In this document: positions 1 through 14,790 of the stretch, one piece after another
Numbering within the stretch: the stretch's first letter is position 1
Layout: each line of letters begins with the position of its first letter
NCBI RefSeq assembly: GCF_003473485.1
Contig: NC_053045.1
Span: forward strand, 36,244,494 to 36,308,493
DNA from: Medicago truncatula
Taxonomy: Eukaryota; Streptophyta; Magnoliopsida; Fabales; Fabaceae
DNA length: 64,000 nucleotides
Reading direction: 5' to 3'
The notes under the pieces: model-generated
What the model was told of the DNA's origin: nothing
The model's database searches: none
What the model saw: only the letters and a program-made list of their open reading frames with translations
Position numbers and translations under genes: made by a program

Positions 1-1141
1 GAACTTGGTTCATGAACCAAACGAGAATCTGAGTTTAAAATTAAGTTCGTCAAACAAATGAGTTGAACTTGAGCCAAGTGTAGTTCGACTCGTTTGGTTC
101 ATGAGCCAGCTCGATACCAGTCAGCGACCAGAAAGCGTGCAATGTGGTTTGCTACTGTAACTCATTCGCTTAAGCGAACCAGGTGTTCGCTTAAGCGAAC
201 AAACTCAGTTTTTAGCCACTTTGATCTTTGTTCCGGGTCTTTGGGGGCCAATCCGAGCTTTGTAAAATGATTCTTTAAACATGTTTAACTATTGTTTAAG
301 CCTTTAAATATTTGAGTCTTAACTTGGAACTTAAAGGTTGAATTCTTGAGGACCAAGAAGGAGGTTGAGTTTCTGAATCTGAAACAAGGGATCATGTCTG
401 TAGCCGAGTATGCGACTGTTGAAGTTTATATACATGTTCATTGGTTTTGAATTTTTGAATGTGATGTAGCCTTTATTTCTTGAATAAATGTATTATTCGC
501 ATGTTTAATTGCTTTAATAGAAAGAGGAGTGTTACATATAATATTTATCAGTTTTTTGTTGCTATTTTATTAACAACTGTAAAGTAAAAAAGAATTAAAT
601 CCAATAGAGAAAGAAATGGCCACTTGAGTCAAAGGAAAATAAAATGATAATGTATTATGGTAATGCCCACTTAAAAATGTTGACAGCAAAATAAGGTTAT
701 TCAAGAACCAGCAACTATTAAGCTTGCAGTTTACAAGTCCCACATTGGAAGTTTACATAAGGGTGTTGAGCAACTTATCTTATAAAATAACAGCGCCTCC
801 TTTCCTTACTTACTACGGGAATTTGTCCATAGTGTTATCAATTAGTTAATTTCTTAATTGGTTTTTAGACCAATTTAAAGGTTTATGAGTTATTTTTTCT
901 CATTTAAACCATAGTTTATTCTTTTTTCTCTTTCTTGATTCATTTGATTCAAGCTATTGAGCCGAACCGAGTTGTTTGTGAACCTAACGAGTCGAACCGA
1001 ACTGTTCGTGAACTTTAAACGAGTCGAACTCGAGCTAAAAAAAGAGTTCGTGTCGAACTCGAGTCGAGTTTCGAGCCGAGCAAATTCTTATCCAGTCGAG
1101 CTCAGACATGTTCAATTCGACTCGACTCATTTTCAGCCCTA
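1..1141. repeat. degenerate repeat rich in GAACTCGAGCC-like motifs
   Basis: The first 115 bases and the stretch 957-1141 share runs related to gaaccaaacgag and gagtcgaactcgag, and the right end reads ttttcagcccta, like the ends of small non-autonomous DNA transposons in plants. Between them, at about 166-200, two copies of the palindrome ttcgcttaagcgaa lie side by side. No coding potential is credible; the 61-residue open frame at 957 is only this repeat read in one frame. The element class is an inference, and the left boundary lies outside the window. Confidence 0.4.
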
Positions 1142-2330
1142 AGGGTGAGATATAATGTGGCAGTTGGCACCCATCAAAAGAGAGTCTACCTATTTGGTGC
1201 GTGAAAGATTTACCCCTTTTAGTCTTAACTACCAGACAAATTTCTTCTATGGTTAAGTGTAATGCAAGATTCAGAGTCTTTCATCTCCATGTACGAGAAA
1301 AAAATTGTTGGTATTTGCTCGTATTGGTATGACATCCAACCATATGTTGACAATTCATTTCTAAGACTTGGAGAGTGTTGAATTTAGTGACAGTCCCTAT
1401 AAGTCTTTTACTCAATATATGATACCATCAAAATGAGTTATTTTCGTGCTTTTAAGCAAACACATAGACTAACTCAAGGCAACTAAAAATAACAACAAAA
1501 GACAAGCAAATAAGATAACAAGAAAAACATAAAAACACTAATAAATACATTAGATGTTAAACGAGTATCGGTGGTGATGGAATGACAAACACAAACTTGC
1601 TATGCTAACTTTGTAAGGGGGCGCTTTGTGATCCATGCAATTGGGGTTGCATCCCTAGGGGTCAGATTTAGATGTGATGAATGATATGTGGATCGATCAA
1701 TCAATCAAATAGAGTTGTTATGGTACGCAGTTGGGATGCAATACCGTAGGGAATTGTTCTTTCCTTTTTTAAAATTTTAAAAGATACACGCGAGTCGATT
1801 GAAAATCAAACCATTGAGATGCAATATGGTAGAAAATTGATTTGAATTGAATTGCTTCCTTAAAATATTTGATATGATTAAATACATTTTTTATTAGACG
1901 AGTTTATTTGATTTTAAACATTTTTTTTTTTTTTGACAGAGCATAATTTTTTTTTTTACACTGTCAAATAATTTATTACAAATAGCATAACATATATTCC
2001 TTAACTAAAAAAATCATATTTTTTTTTACATAAAAAAAATCATAATATGTAATGACGAAAACTTTTAAAAAATTATTGTCAAAAAAATATGACCGTTAAA
2101 AAATTAAAAAGGAAACTGCAACTGAAAGAGATTCTTGAGGAAAAGTGATTATAATTTAACTTTTTATATAAAAAAATTAAAATATTATTTAGTTATTTTT
2201 TAAGAAAAGGCAAGTAAATAAAAAAATGATGAAAAATAGAAAACACGTGCAAAACAAAGACAGTAAGATACGTGGAAGCACGCGTGTGCAGAGAAACTAG
2301 AGACAACACGAGGTCGGTTATCATTTAGTC
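1142..2330. other. AT-rich intergenic DNA, nothing recognised
   Basis: I see no open frame with family resemblance, no RNA gene and no clear repeat here, only AT-rich sequence with poly-T runs near 1920-1970. Confidence 0.5.
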
Positions 2331-2339
2331 TGAATCGAA

Positions 2340-3177
2340 CCTCGTACAGTTTCCCCCGACCCGGACCGACCCGACCCGACCCATCTTCTATCTCCTTCAC
2401 ATTTTATTACAAATATTTTTTTCATTCTTCCATTTTCTCCTTTTTTTTTTTTTTTTGCCTCCGTCTTTCATTAAGATCTATATAATTCCTTCGTATTACA
2501 CAATCCTTTCCTCTTCCGTTCAGATTATTATATTAACCTTTTCGCTCTCACAATTTCTTCTTCTTCTTCACACCCCTCAACGATTTCGCCACAGGTACTT
2601 ACTTTTTCCCCCTTTTATGCTTTTCTGACTCATTTTAGGGTTTCGCTTTTTCATCAATCGGTAACAATCGATTCAATCACCGACTCTACACTGATTATTA
2701 GTTCATTTGAGTTCGTGTTTATGGATTCTCACTCGATTTTCAACCTGTATCTGTAGTTTTGATTTTTTGTGCTTCAATTTTTTTTATTTTGTTTGTGATT
2801 GTGCTAGGTTATTTTTTTCAAAGATTTATGCATAAAATAGTGGAAATACTTTTTTTTTTCTTCATATTTTTTCTGGTGCTAAAATATAGTTTTTTGAGTT
2901 TTCGGTATAATTTCTATCACTGTTTATGTTGAGTACATGAAAATTTATTATTATATGAGAAATATAAGTAGTTGTTTTACTCTAATTTTCTGTTGTACTG
3001 TATGTTATCATTTTGTGAATGTGTACAGGTTCAAATTCAAATGCTGGCATGTTGTTTTGATTTTTCAGATTTTTTTTAGTTTGAGTTTTTGTTATGATAT
3101 TCTTGGCTAAGATGATGTTTTGGGTTTTTTTCTTCTTCAGGTTTTGAGTTTGGATTAAGCAAAGTATTGGTTGGAAT
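2340..3177 (+). promoter_or_regulatory. leader region and 5' UTR intron of the RING gene
   Basis: A short GC-rich tract of repeated gacccgac units (about 2357-2383) is followed by a CT-rich leader. The leader probably ends at 2594 (cacag before gtactt). A 5' UTR intron would then run from 2595 to 3140, ending in cttcttcag, and the start codon lies 37 bases further on. The intron is inferred from splice consensus only. Confidence 0.5.
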
Positions 3178-5395
3178 ATGAGCACTCGGACAAGCAGGGT
3201 GCCTGTTGGTATCAGAACTAACCGGCGGAGGAAGGCAGCTATTGATCTTGACCTTAACCGAGTACCGGCTGCTGAACATTCAACTGCTCGGAATCCGATT
3301 GCTGAGAATCCATCTGGTGAGAATCGTGAGCAGGAGAGGCGTTTGACTCAGTTGGGGCCTCAAGAAGTTGAAGTTCAAGCTAACCAGCAACAGGAAGTAG
3401 AAGTTCAAGCTAATCAGCTACAGCTAGTTGCGCAACCTGAACCTACTTTGATTGATGTGGAAGCCATTGATGACGACGATGTTGTTTTATCTTCCCCGAG
3501 GGCTTTTGCTGAGGTTTGTCTCCTTTTTTCTATATTCCTTGTTTCTATTGTCTTCTAGTTGTTACTAGATTTCCTTGTTGGAAATTGATCTCATTTTTTT
3601 GTGTCTATCTCATCTTAGGCCAAAAACAATTCTCGAAGAAATCGTGGAAGGACTGTAGTTGATGTCGATTTAGGTAAACATGAAACTCCTTTATTCTCAC
3701 AAGCAAACATCATGTTTTTTAAAGTTGACAATTATTGTCAGATAGTTTTAATTTTATAGCCTGTACATTTATCTCAGCCAAAGTAATCAAAGGAAATAAT
3801 AGAACTCAAGTGGCATATATCCTAAAAGTTTATTTGTAGCCCATTATTTGTTTCCCTATAGTTATGTAAGGGTTAGGGAGTGTACTATTCCTGCTAGCTA
3901 TGGAATTAAGTCATGTTTTTCCCAGTGCTTGCATTTATATTTTTCAGCATCGCTTCCCCTAACTTTCCCCAATCCATTTCTATGCTGATTAGGTTAGAAT
4001 GCCTTGTACTGATGTTGTTGTATTGTATCCCATCACATGATTTTTGTTGTGTAATAAAATAGTTTGTATCTTTTTGCTGATATAGCCTGTCAGTCATGTT
4101 TTTTGCAGAAGAGCAGATTAGGTTAAGCAACAATAATCGCAACAAACGCAGACGAGAATCTCCAAAACGATCAATTTTCAACTGTGATCTTTATATAAAT
4201 TTGGACGCCAGCAGCAGCAATACGGTAAAATTTCTTTCGGACATGTCATACTGCTTTATGTTCAGTGCTTTTTCAGCCTTCATTGTCTGAATAAATTAGC
4301 TGTCAGATTGTACTAATTAACTTTCAACGTGTGACAAATATTTAGCTTTTGAATTAGTAATAGTTAGTTTTCAACCTTGTGGCATAGAATTTGGTACTGC
4401 TTTATGATTTGTCGTGGCATAGAATTTGGTACTACTTCTTTATGATTTGTTTCTAGCAATGATCTTTAGGCAATTGTTTACAGTACCCTTTAGTTTATTT
4501 GTTATAGTTGATCTAGAATTGCATTTAGTTTAATAAACAGATCCTTATAATATATTGTCTAAATATAGACCACTTATTGCACAATTATATATATTTACTT
4601 CTCAAGACTATGTCCTTCTATGGTTCTTTCGGGGACCCGAGGAGTTAGTCAATTTCAGTTGTAGGACAGGGAAAATTCCTTCTGTGGGGACAGGCTACCA
4701 CTGAGCAAAAGGAGGGCTGGCATGGATATTTTAAAATCAGAGATAGTAGATTTATGGTGTTTGTAATTGAAATATTTTTACTTGCAAGTGTCGCTTGCAA
4801 TCGCTGCTTGCTTTTGCAGATGATGTGTTGTTAGAGCTGTTCATTACATCAAACATAATTTGACTCTACCTTTTATAGAGCCGTTACCAATACTTTTTCG
4901 ATGCACTAGTTTTTTTTCCTGCTTTTTTTAAATCTCTTTAGTACTGCACTGCTTTAAATCACATTATTTTCAATATATAAGTTTTGCCTCATGCTTGGTA
5001 AAAAAAAAAAGGTGTTGCTTCATCCTTGGAGATTTGTTTTAGTTTTTATAATACATTTCTTTATCGTCTATTGTTATTTAATCACCACCTCCAACAAACA
5101 AAAACTTATATAAATGCTATGAAGGTTTACTGGAGTTCTAATTTTTGACTTGATTTGGATGTCCCTTCTGTAGATGGAAAGTGTCAAAAAGCCACCTGAG
5201 CCTCCAAAGGAACCTGTCTTCACCTGTCCTATATGCATGGGCCCTATGGTTGAAGAAATGTCAACAAGGTGTGGTCATATTTTTTGCAAGTCGTGTATCA
5301 AGGCTGCTATAAGTGCTCAGGCAAAATGTCCCACCTGTAGAAAAAAGATTACTGTGAAAGAGCTTATAAGGGTGTTTCTGCCAACAACTGCTTGA
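3178..5395 (+). CDS. RING-finger E3 ubiquitin ligase, RNF4/STUbL-like
   Basis: Four coding exons (3178-3513, 3619-3673, 4109-4224, 5174-5395) join in frame to 242 residues. The C-terminal C3HC4 RING starts at about residue 187 with CPIC and continues through CGHIFCKSC to CPTC; all eight zinc ligands and the proline after the seventh cysteine are present. The N-terminal half is disordered and carries IDLDLNRVP near residue 22, a phrase I associate with plant RNF4-like proteins. At about residues 100-107 an acidic run leads into VVLSS (DDDDVVLSSP), which fits a SUMO-interacting motif. It should therefore transfer ubiquitin from an E2 and may target SUMO-modified nuclear proteins; the SUMO link is inference. 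The 3' UTR probably contains another intron, with acceptor near 6304. The short open frames between 5420 and 6196 are UTR or intron noise. Confidence 0.85.
4377..4450. repeat. short tandem duplication in the RING gene intron
   Basis: Two adjacent copies of a unit of about 36-40 bases containing gtggcatagaatttggtact lie in the third coding intron. They differ by a few bases, so the duplication is not brand new. Confidence 0.7.
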
Positions 5396-6439
5396 GGTAT
5401 GGCCAAAATTGCCGATGATTATTGACATTGGTTGATATCTTGTCACAGATGAAGTTAGTAGTTGGTCTAGAAAGGGAACACGTAACTTACATCATTGATT
5501 TTTTTTTTTTTTTTATGCCAACTTTATTCGAAAATTTCTTTTTATTACTTCCAGAAAAAGGTATATATAAGAATAGGTGCCCGTGCATATATCACAAAAA
5601 TGCATAAATACTTGTGCGTGCAGAAATTAAAGAGGTATGGGGAGGAAATGATATATGTTGAGACAGTAAAAAGAATAGGTGCTTGGAGATATCAGTGGAT
5701 ATCGTCAATATTATTGATGATAACGATATACTCGTGTCTGAGTATAGTTTGCGGCCAAATGAAAAACTGCTACTCCAATCAAAACAAAACTTGAGAGCTC
5801 TCTTTAGTTTGTTTTTGCATATAGCTCCCCTTTTTATCTTTTGAGGTGTTCTCAAGCAAGATTTTAGTGCAAGTGAGAAAAGCTTCCATTGATAAAAAGT
5901 AAATCTATTAGCGTTTTTTCATGTTTCACTTGAATCTAAAACAAACTGACTTGTGAAATTATGATTTTTTTTACTCAGTGAAACAGTGTTTATCTTTTGA
6001 TTTTATCACTTGTTGTATTTTATATTTCTATACGAAATATCATGTCATACCCTACTGTATAACTCATACCTGTGTCTGTACGGCTAACAGCTTTGTTTTT
6101 AAACTTCGATTAGGTAGATGTATCTTATTCTTTTTTATTTCACTGTATTCTGCTAATGTGTGTTTGGCTCATGCAATAAACCCAATTCTTTCCTAATTGT
6201 TTAATTAGAAGGCCATCAATTTTTTTTCCCGTCAATCTGTCACTGTAATTGTAAATTATCCGTAGTTCCTTACGTTGATTGATTGCCTTTTTGCCTTACA
6301 ACAGGGTTTCAATGCAAGCTGAGCTGGTTATGGGGATTGGAAGAAAGTTGTAGTTTCAGAGATTACTGGGTGGTTTTGTTGTTTTAAGTAGCTATTTATC
6401 TTTGTTTAATTTATCATTTATCATTCACATATATGAAGA

Positions 6440-8340
6440 TCTTTGGTGGATACAATTCCTTGCTCAGTTTTTTTTTTTTGAGCTTTCATGTTCTGAAATC
6501 TGAACCTTTCGTCTATCTTTTTTTTGGTGGATGATACACTGCTAGAAAAGCCAGTTGTGATCTAATATCGATTCCAGGGATTTATGTATGTATATTAAAT
6601 CCTTGAGTTTATTGGTAGAATTCCTTTGATTCCCCGTTAATGCAACATTTTGCCAGTATGAATTGCTATCTGCTTTAGTTATCAGCTTACTTTCCTGCGT
6701 TGTTTGCTACTCGATGGTCAAGATTCGAAAACAAATTGATAGTTTTTACTTAAAACATTTTAACAAAAATACTTATACTAGTATTGTTTTTTTAATGCTT
6801 GTGCCGTTTTTTTTTTGTAAATAAGTATAATCATTGTAATTTTTTTGACATGTTCTTTTAACTTGTACATAAATTATTGAAAACACTAAAATAAATGTGG
6901 CATAAATTAGTGTTTAGTTGTTCTGTATATAAATCTTGCGCGCTTCTCTCCAAAATATGAGAGACGTCCTCTTTCTAAAGGAGGTTCTTTTGATTACTAA
7001 AATTTCTATCTAAAAGCTTTAGTGGTGCTAAAGTGAGTATTATATGATTCAACTATTTTACTTGTGGTTTTGATATGACTCGTGAGAAAGGTTGCAGAGC
7101 TAACTTGGGGGATTTGATTTGGACAACTGAAAGGTTCCCTCAATTTGATTGGAGTCGAGGATTTGCTTTCCCTTTTAATGACACCTTGGTCCTTAACAAA
7201 GATCTCAAGTACTCTACGACATCTTGGGGGCCATGGGTTACAGGTTTAAAGGGACGTTGATGATTGTTTGATGAATCATCGTTCAATTTCTTTGATTCAA
7301 TGTCCCTTCAGTTTCTATCCTTACTCCATTCCTATTCACCATCTTCTTCGAATATGAAATGTTCTTTTGAGGTTTCAAAAGTTCTTGCCCTCGTCTCTAT
7401 AGTAGCTCTTCGATCCTCTTATGTGTATTTCATCTTTTTCCTCCAATAGTATTCATGCTACCCCGATTTATCCATCTTCATCCTATCATGTTTACTATCT
7501 TTCCTTAGGTTGTGTTTTTATGGAGGTTTTTTTGCAATCTTTAGACATGATTGTACAAGCATTTGATACGGTTGCTATCACGGGTCTTGCCCCACAGTAC
7601 CACTATATGTAGAGGTGGCACCTTCCTATCAATAAGGGCCTTGACGGTGTTTGGTGGCGGTGGTGTCTTGTTTCCACCGTAGTGGTTTTATCCTTCTCGT
7701 TTATGTGAGAGTTTTTTTCTTAAGAAAAAAAAAAAACACAATGGTGGAAAGATGAGCTGTGGAAATTTGTTTATGATTCACACTTCCACGTTTATTTGAA
7801 CAAGAATTTGCAATGATGACGATAAGGGAGCCAAAGTCCCATGCCCTGAACAACACCTCTTGCATTATGACCCAAAACCTCATAAATAGTGATGGTAGTC
7901 CTCAATTATTTGGACGTGGTGCTCTTGCAATCACACCTGAACTAATGGGCGATACGCTTTCCAAGTTGTATGCCAATATTGGAAAACTAGAGCAAACCAT
8001 CTCGGTCTTCTTTAAATCTTTTGATTGTTATGAAGTTCAAAGAAGAGCTTTTAAGCATTTAATATTCTCCCTTAAAAACTTCAAGCATAAAAAAGATTGA
8101 AACTAACTTTGTCCCATTATCACATACAACATGCAAATACACTCAAAAGTGTGTTTGTTTCAAGGTGTATAATGTTGTTAATTTTGAAAGTGTTGGATTG
8201 AGCATGTTTCTTTAGTTTTGAAAAATTGTTGGGATATTTTTTATTCTCACAGATATTATTTACATATTTCTCCACTTGTTATTAGTCTCATAGAAATAAA
8301 GCTCAATTAACTATAACATCTTCCTACATTCACATTTATT
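6440..8340. other. intergenic DNA with unassigned open frames
   Basis: Open frames of 60-95 codons occur at 7075-7260 and 7813-8100. The latter ends in a lysine-rich tail and contains ALAITPELMGDTLSKLYANI. Their composition is less AT-rich than the surroundings, so this could be an old gene or LINE fragment, but I recognise no family and see no matching exons. A poly-A run near 7724 may mark a retroposed end. Confidence 0.3.
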
Positions 8341-8392
8341 AAATATTCTTAGAAAATAAAAAATATTTTTTTGGTAACGAAAAAGTAAAAAA

Positions 8393-8465
8393 TGGGCTGG
8401 ACCGGTAGTAAACAGGCCCAAGTTTAGACATATAAAATCGGACTCCAACTAGGGTTTTTCTTCGG
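8393..8465 (+). promoter_or_regulatory. site II and telo-box promoter elements of RPL7A
   Basis: A TGGGCT element at 8393-8398 and a GGCCCA element at 8415-8420 are followed by AACTAGGGTTTTTC at 8447-8460, a telo-box-like motif. Site II (TGGGCY) plus telo-box is the known signature of plant ribosomal protein promoters, bound by TCP and Pur-alpha/TRB-type factors, and couples expression to growing cells. The spacing to the start codon at 8522 fits a promoter and 5' UTR. Confidence 0.75.
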
Positions 8466-8521
8466 AGAGTTTTCGTCACCGCACAGCACAGCACAGACAC
8501 AGAGCATTAGCACCAGCAGCA

Positions 8522-10629
<2,108 letters not shown>

Positions 10630-11640
10630 GAGTTGTGTGTTATATTCTGTTGTTTCTTTATGCCAATTTTGTGTTATTTACTCAAATTGAAGTTTTTTTT
10701 GTAGTCTTGATTTCCTAACAAAAACGTTTGTTATTTACAATAGCCGGAGTATTATTTTTTCTTCAAGTTATCCTGGATTCATCATAAACAATATTACCTC
10801 TGGCAACAGAATTTTGGTATAATCATATGATCAAATGTTTTTATTAAAATTTAAATTGTAGAATCAAATAGTCATAGATCTAACGTCTCATTTCAATCCA
10901 ATCACACTTGCCCATACTGGGCAAGTATCATTTGCATTTGTTACATTGTGGTATATGGTTATGTCAGTTGAAGCTAGGAAAATGAAGAAAAAAGTTAGTT
11001 ATCATTCTATATTAGAACATCAAAGCGCAATGAGAATGTTCAAACCAGAGTTTTACCTTTGTATTGTGATGTTTAGTAGTAAGATGCTGAGGTTTAATAG
11101 CTGTTCATGAAGAAATCTTAATAGATTTAGAAAAATGGGAGATCTGAGAAGTTACAAGTGAAATTGGGAACAATATTACCTATCAGTGAACTTTGTAGAG
11201 GAGATATGACATTCCTTTGTTGTCTATAAAGGTCAACTCTACTATTAGTGCGTCTGGCAAACACGTCAACATTATACATACAACGAGCAAGATGTAACTT
11301 CACGCAAAGATGGTCAACTCTACCATTCAAAATTCATCTTACTTTTACGTTGTTTTCTTCATGCAAAGAAGTTTAATGCATTCGTTTATAACAATGTGGC
11401 AATTAGTTTAAATGGAGCCACCTTAATTTGTTAAAGATTATGGGTAATTTCATTTACTTGTCTTCTAATAATGAGAAAGTTCACAAGATTAATATATAAT
11501 ACAACCGAATTCACTGATAATGGAGACTAATTTGGAGTCCAATTCAAAATCCATTTTGTGCAAGGGTAAGTCGTTCAGCCGGTTTAGAGCAATTAAAAGC
11601 CTTTATCTGTATCCCAGCTCAAGTAATTTAACATGTTGAG
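10630..11640. other. RPL7A 3' UTR and intergenic DNA
   Basis: The first 100 or so bases are T-rich and fit the RPL7A 3' UTR. Beyond that I recognise nothing. Confidence 0.5.
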
Positions 11641-12170
11641 AGTAAAAGTCTAATAAATTCAATAACTATTCCTTTAAAAAAAATTAAAATCATACATGTC
11701 AACTACATGAATCAAATTTTACTATAATGTTTTATCATAAACCATATTTCAACATAACTCAATAGTCTATATGTCTTTCTTAACAGTTTTCTAGTTTTAT
11801 AGGTGTTTTTCATGTCTTTGGTGATCGATATGATTATCCTCCATTAACTTCTTGCTACAAAAGCTCCCACATATCCTAAATCATATATTCTATTTTTCAC
11901 CACATTTTCTATTGTAGGTGCAACCCCAACTCTTTTTTTAATGAGGCCGTTTCTAATCGTATCTCATGTAGTCATACCACATATCCAAAACAAAATCCTC
12001 ATCTTCGATACACTTATTCTATTCTTGTGTTGGTTCTTCACTGTCCAACATTCTATTTCATACAACATCGTCGATCTTACTATTATTTGATAAAATTTCC
12101 GCTTCAATTTGAATGCTACATTCATATCACATAAAACACCCGAGACTCTTCTTCATGTCAACCACCAAAC
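11640..12170 (-). mobile_element. RTE-type LINE 3' fragment upstream of UNG copy 1
   Basis: On the minus strand the translation contains ECWTVKNQHKNR, SVSKMRILFWICG and VGVAPTIENVVKNRI, the C-terminal reverse-transcriptase tail of plant RTE-like non-LTR elements. Stops and frameshifts show it is dead. A related fragment lies at 14360-14790, at a similar position relative to the next UNG copy. Confidence 0.6.
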
Positions 12171-12231
12171 TTGTGCAAATATTTTCTGAAAAAAGTTATA
12201 TTGACTGTTTTAAATTTACCATCTTCTATTA

Positions 12232-12271
12232 TTGGCGCGCTTATATAAAGCTGCTTTACTTACTTTCCCGC
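12232..12271 (+). promoter_or_regulatory. TATA box and E2F-like site of broken UNG copy 1
   Basis: TTATATAAAG at 12241-12250 is preceded by TTGGCGCGC (12232-12240) and followed by TTTCCCGC at 12264-12271, which matches the E2F consensus TTTSSCGC. The same arrangement is found at the canonical UNG gene (33848-33879), so this promoter was inherited by duplication. Confidence 0.6.
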
Positions 12272-12329
12272 TACAGCTTACACAGACTCACTCAGCATTT
12301 CAAAGTTTCTTCTGTGAAAATACCAGAGA

Positions 12330-12849
12330 ATGGCTTCTGAATCCGATCAAGCATTCTCAGAAACCCCAAAAGTGCTTGAAAACTGATGGCATTTCTGAAA
12401 CTGATCGAGCTTCCAAGCACTTGAAAAACTGCGAAATACGCCTTGAAAGGATATCTAAATTACACAATGGTATAATCATTGTTAATGTATGCAGCTTAGC
12501 TATAAATTATAATATAACAGGTTCTTTCGTTTCTAATGATATTTCTTTATCATAATCTTTAGCTACGGGTCGCATTAAACTAATGGATATGCTTGTGGAG
12601 CAATCTTGGTTGGAAGGTTTACCTGGTGAATTCCAGATTTTTGATTTCAAAGGCTCTGCATCTTCTGCTGTAAATCCTCCTCAGCATTTGATTTTCAATG
12701 CTCTTAATACTACTCCTTTTCATCCTGTTAAGGTTGTGATTCTTGGCCAGGTTTGTGGATTTTGAGTTTTCTACCTGGCCAAGAATCCATATTCTGAAAG
12801 CTGCACATCCCTCCAGGTTGACTGTGGAAAGAGGTTTCTTTAGCTGCAA
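12330..12849 (+). pseudogene. UNG copy 1, broken uracil-DNA glycosylase
   Basis: The start (MASESDQAFSETPKVLEN) is followed at once by an in-frame TGA. An exon 2 equivalent (about 12565-12750) keeps [19 protein letters not shown] and [20 protein letters not shown] but has lost about a dozen residues in its middle. Just after its GGCCAG donor context the sequence jumps to the exon 6 remnant (about 12789-12849, [19 protein letters not shown]). Exons 3-5, which carry the DPYH, LLLN and WG motifs, are absent, and no last exon follows. The gene cannot make an active glycosylase. It is the first member of the UNG array in this window. Confidence 0.85.
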
Positions 12850-14030
12850 GTAAGTTGGTTTTTGCATTCTATTTATTGTGTTAATATAGCAGTGTTATAA
12901 AGTATGTTTGAACTTTCTTCTTAGTGTATGTATATGAACCTGTTTTAGTTGATTGTTTGCACGATACTTTGATTTTTGTAACTTACCTTCCATTTCTGCA
13001 TTGATCAAAGGCTTCTTGTCACAAGATAACTCTTGTTGGAGTCTGCAAGGTTCAAAATGGAGAAGCTGCAGTTGTTAAGCATTTAGGGTCTGATTGGTTT
13101 AATAGAGATATCGGTGAGAGTGAGTAGTTTATAAGTGGGTTTAAAGAATTTGCAAGTGAAGCTGTGAAGAATAGTACCTAACAATGAACTATGGAAGAGG
13201 AGCTATGACATTTCATTGTTTTATGCACTTCATATCAATGGAGCGACTAAACACGAGAGAGTTCACAAATTTCAGTTTTTACAAGCATAAAACGCCATTG
13301 ATTATCCCTTATACAAATTTCACTGCCTGCTTTGTTCAGTAAGATAGACAAAGATGCATCAACATTGCGATTTTAGCGATTATACTAAATTTTTGAATAC
13401 TTGGTCTTTAATCTATTTTATATCAATTTTTTGGCAATGGTTTTTCAATTTCTGCTATATATTTTGTCAAGTAGAATATATATATTTTTTAGTATAACAC
13501 AAGTTTTTTTTAAGCAAATGAGCAATCATCTGCATGCCCTAAATAAATTAAAATAAAAAAGGAAAGTGACAAGAGAGCTCGTAATTGTTATAACAAGAGA
13601 CTCTCAATCAAGTTTTAGAAAAATGTTCAGCTAGAGAGAATATAAGTAAAGATGGTTTGAGATTCTTGAGATTGAACATGAAATTTATTAAACCTAGTTC
13701 ATAATATCACATAAAAATGAAGTACATTCTACTTTAAATCTCTTAATACTTTTTTTTTTTTGAAGGAAAATCTCTTAATACTTAAAATGTTTTTGTTGAG
13801 AAATTTTTAAGAATTATGTGTTTAATTAAAACTGATGGATTTTTTTAAACCGGAGTTAGGTTCAAATATGTTTATGATTATAATTATATAAACATAAATC
13901 TGAAATTTGACAAAAGAATAAAAACAGGATAAAAGACCAAAGTGAAAATGAAAATTAAGGTGGAAAATCATAATTGTTAATATTACAAGGAAAATCGAAA
14001 AATATTAATTATGTACTAAGCCATTTGTAA
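12850..14030. other. UNG copy 1 downstream sequence and AT-rich spacer
   Basis: About 12850-13100 still resembles intron 6 of the other UNG copies (for example ttcaaaatggagaagctg). The rest is AT-rich with no recognised feature. Confidence 0.5.
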
Positions 14031-14033
14031 CAA

Positions 14034-14292
14034 AATATTGTCCCAAGAATCTTGACTCATTTCACTTTTCAATACAACATTAATTACTTTTTTTCAATTA
14101 TAACTCTAATTAATACTATTTTCACTGCTTCCAATTAAATATATTCTACTTTATATTTATGATAAAGAAAAATGCACCAATACTTAACAAAGACACTCAA
14201 AACTATTTCTCTTTCTCTTTTCTTTATACATTTTTCTTAATCTCTGTGAAATGGAAAATTGGCTCAGTTAAACTGGGACGGAGGAAGTACTA
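14034..14292. mobile_element. Stowaway-like MITE
   Basis: The right end reads actgggacggaggaagta, the inverted Stowaway terminus. The left end is degenerate (tgtcccaagaatcttgactc) and pairs with the subterminal gagccaa region on the right. It has no coding capacity. Confidence 0.5.
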
Positions 14293-14359
14293 ATTTTATG
14301 GATTCATCTAGTTCAAGTTTTTTTTTTTTGTTGCAACACTAGTTCAAGTAAGGTATCAT

Positions 14360-14790
14360 GTTAAAAGTAAAGGTCTTATAAATTTAATAACTATTCCTTT
14401 AAAAAATAATAATAATTATGTATGCTTCAAATTACACTATAATATTCTATCATAAACTATATTTCTAGATCTTCATCTATTTTAATGATCCGACTATCCT
14501 CCATTTTATCTATTTTTTTTACTACATGATCTAAGTCTTTTGTTTACATAACCAAACCACTAAAGTCTAATTTGTACTATCTTTTCTACTAATAATCCAA
14601 CTTTCTCTAATGTTGACATTTCTAATTTTGTTTTCCTTACTACATGTGTTGGTTCTTTGTCCATACAACATCCTTGGTCTTACAATTGTCGGATAAATAT
14701 TTTGCTTTAACTTGAACAGTACTCTTATATCAGATAAAATCCTCGATGTTCTCCTCCATATCAACCATCCAACTTGATAATTTAAATTTC
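14360..14790 (-). mobile_element. RTE-type LINE 3' fragment upstream of UNG copy 2
   Basis: Minus-strand frames hold WRRTSRILSDIRVLFKLKQN and PTIVRPRMLYGQRTNTC, matching the RTE-LINE segment that precedes the ECW motif. The flank (tttaataactattcctttaaa) matches about 11655-11675, so this and the fragment upstream of UNG copy 1 belong to one duplicated unit. Confidence 0.6.

Noticed and set aside
166-200. Tandem palindromes ttcgcttaagcgaa considered as a CRISPR-like or operator array
   Set aside because: Only two copies, in a degenerate transposon-like setting of a plant genome; no array or regulatory context.
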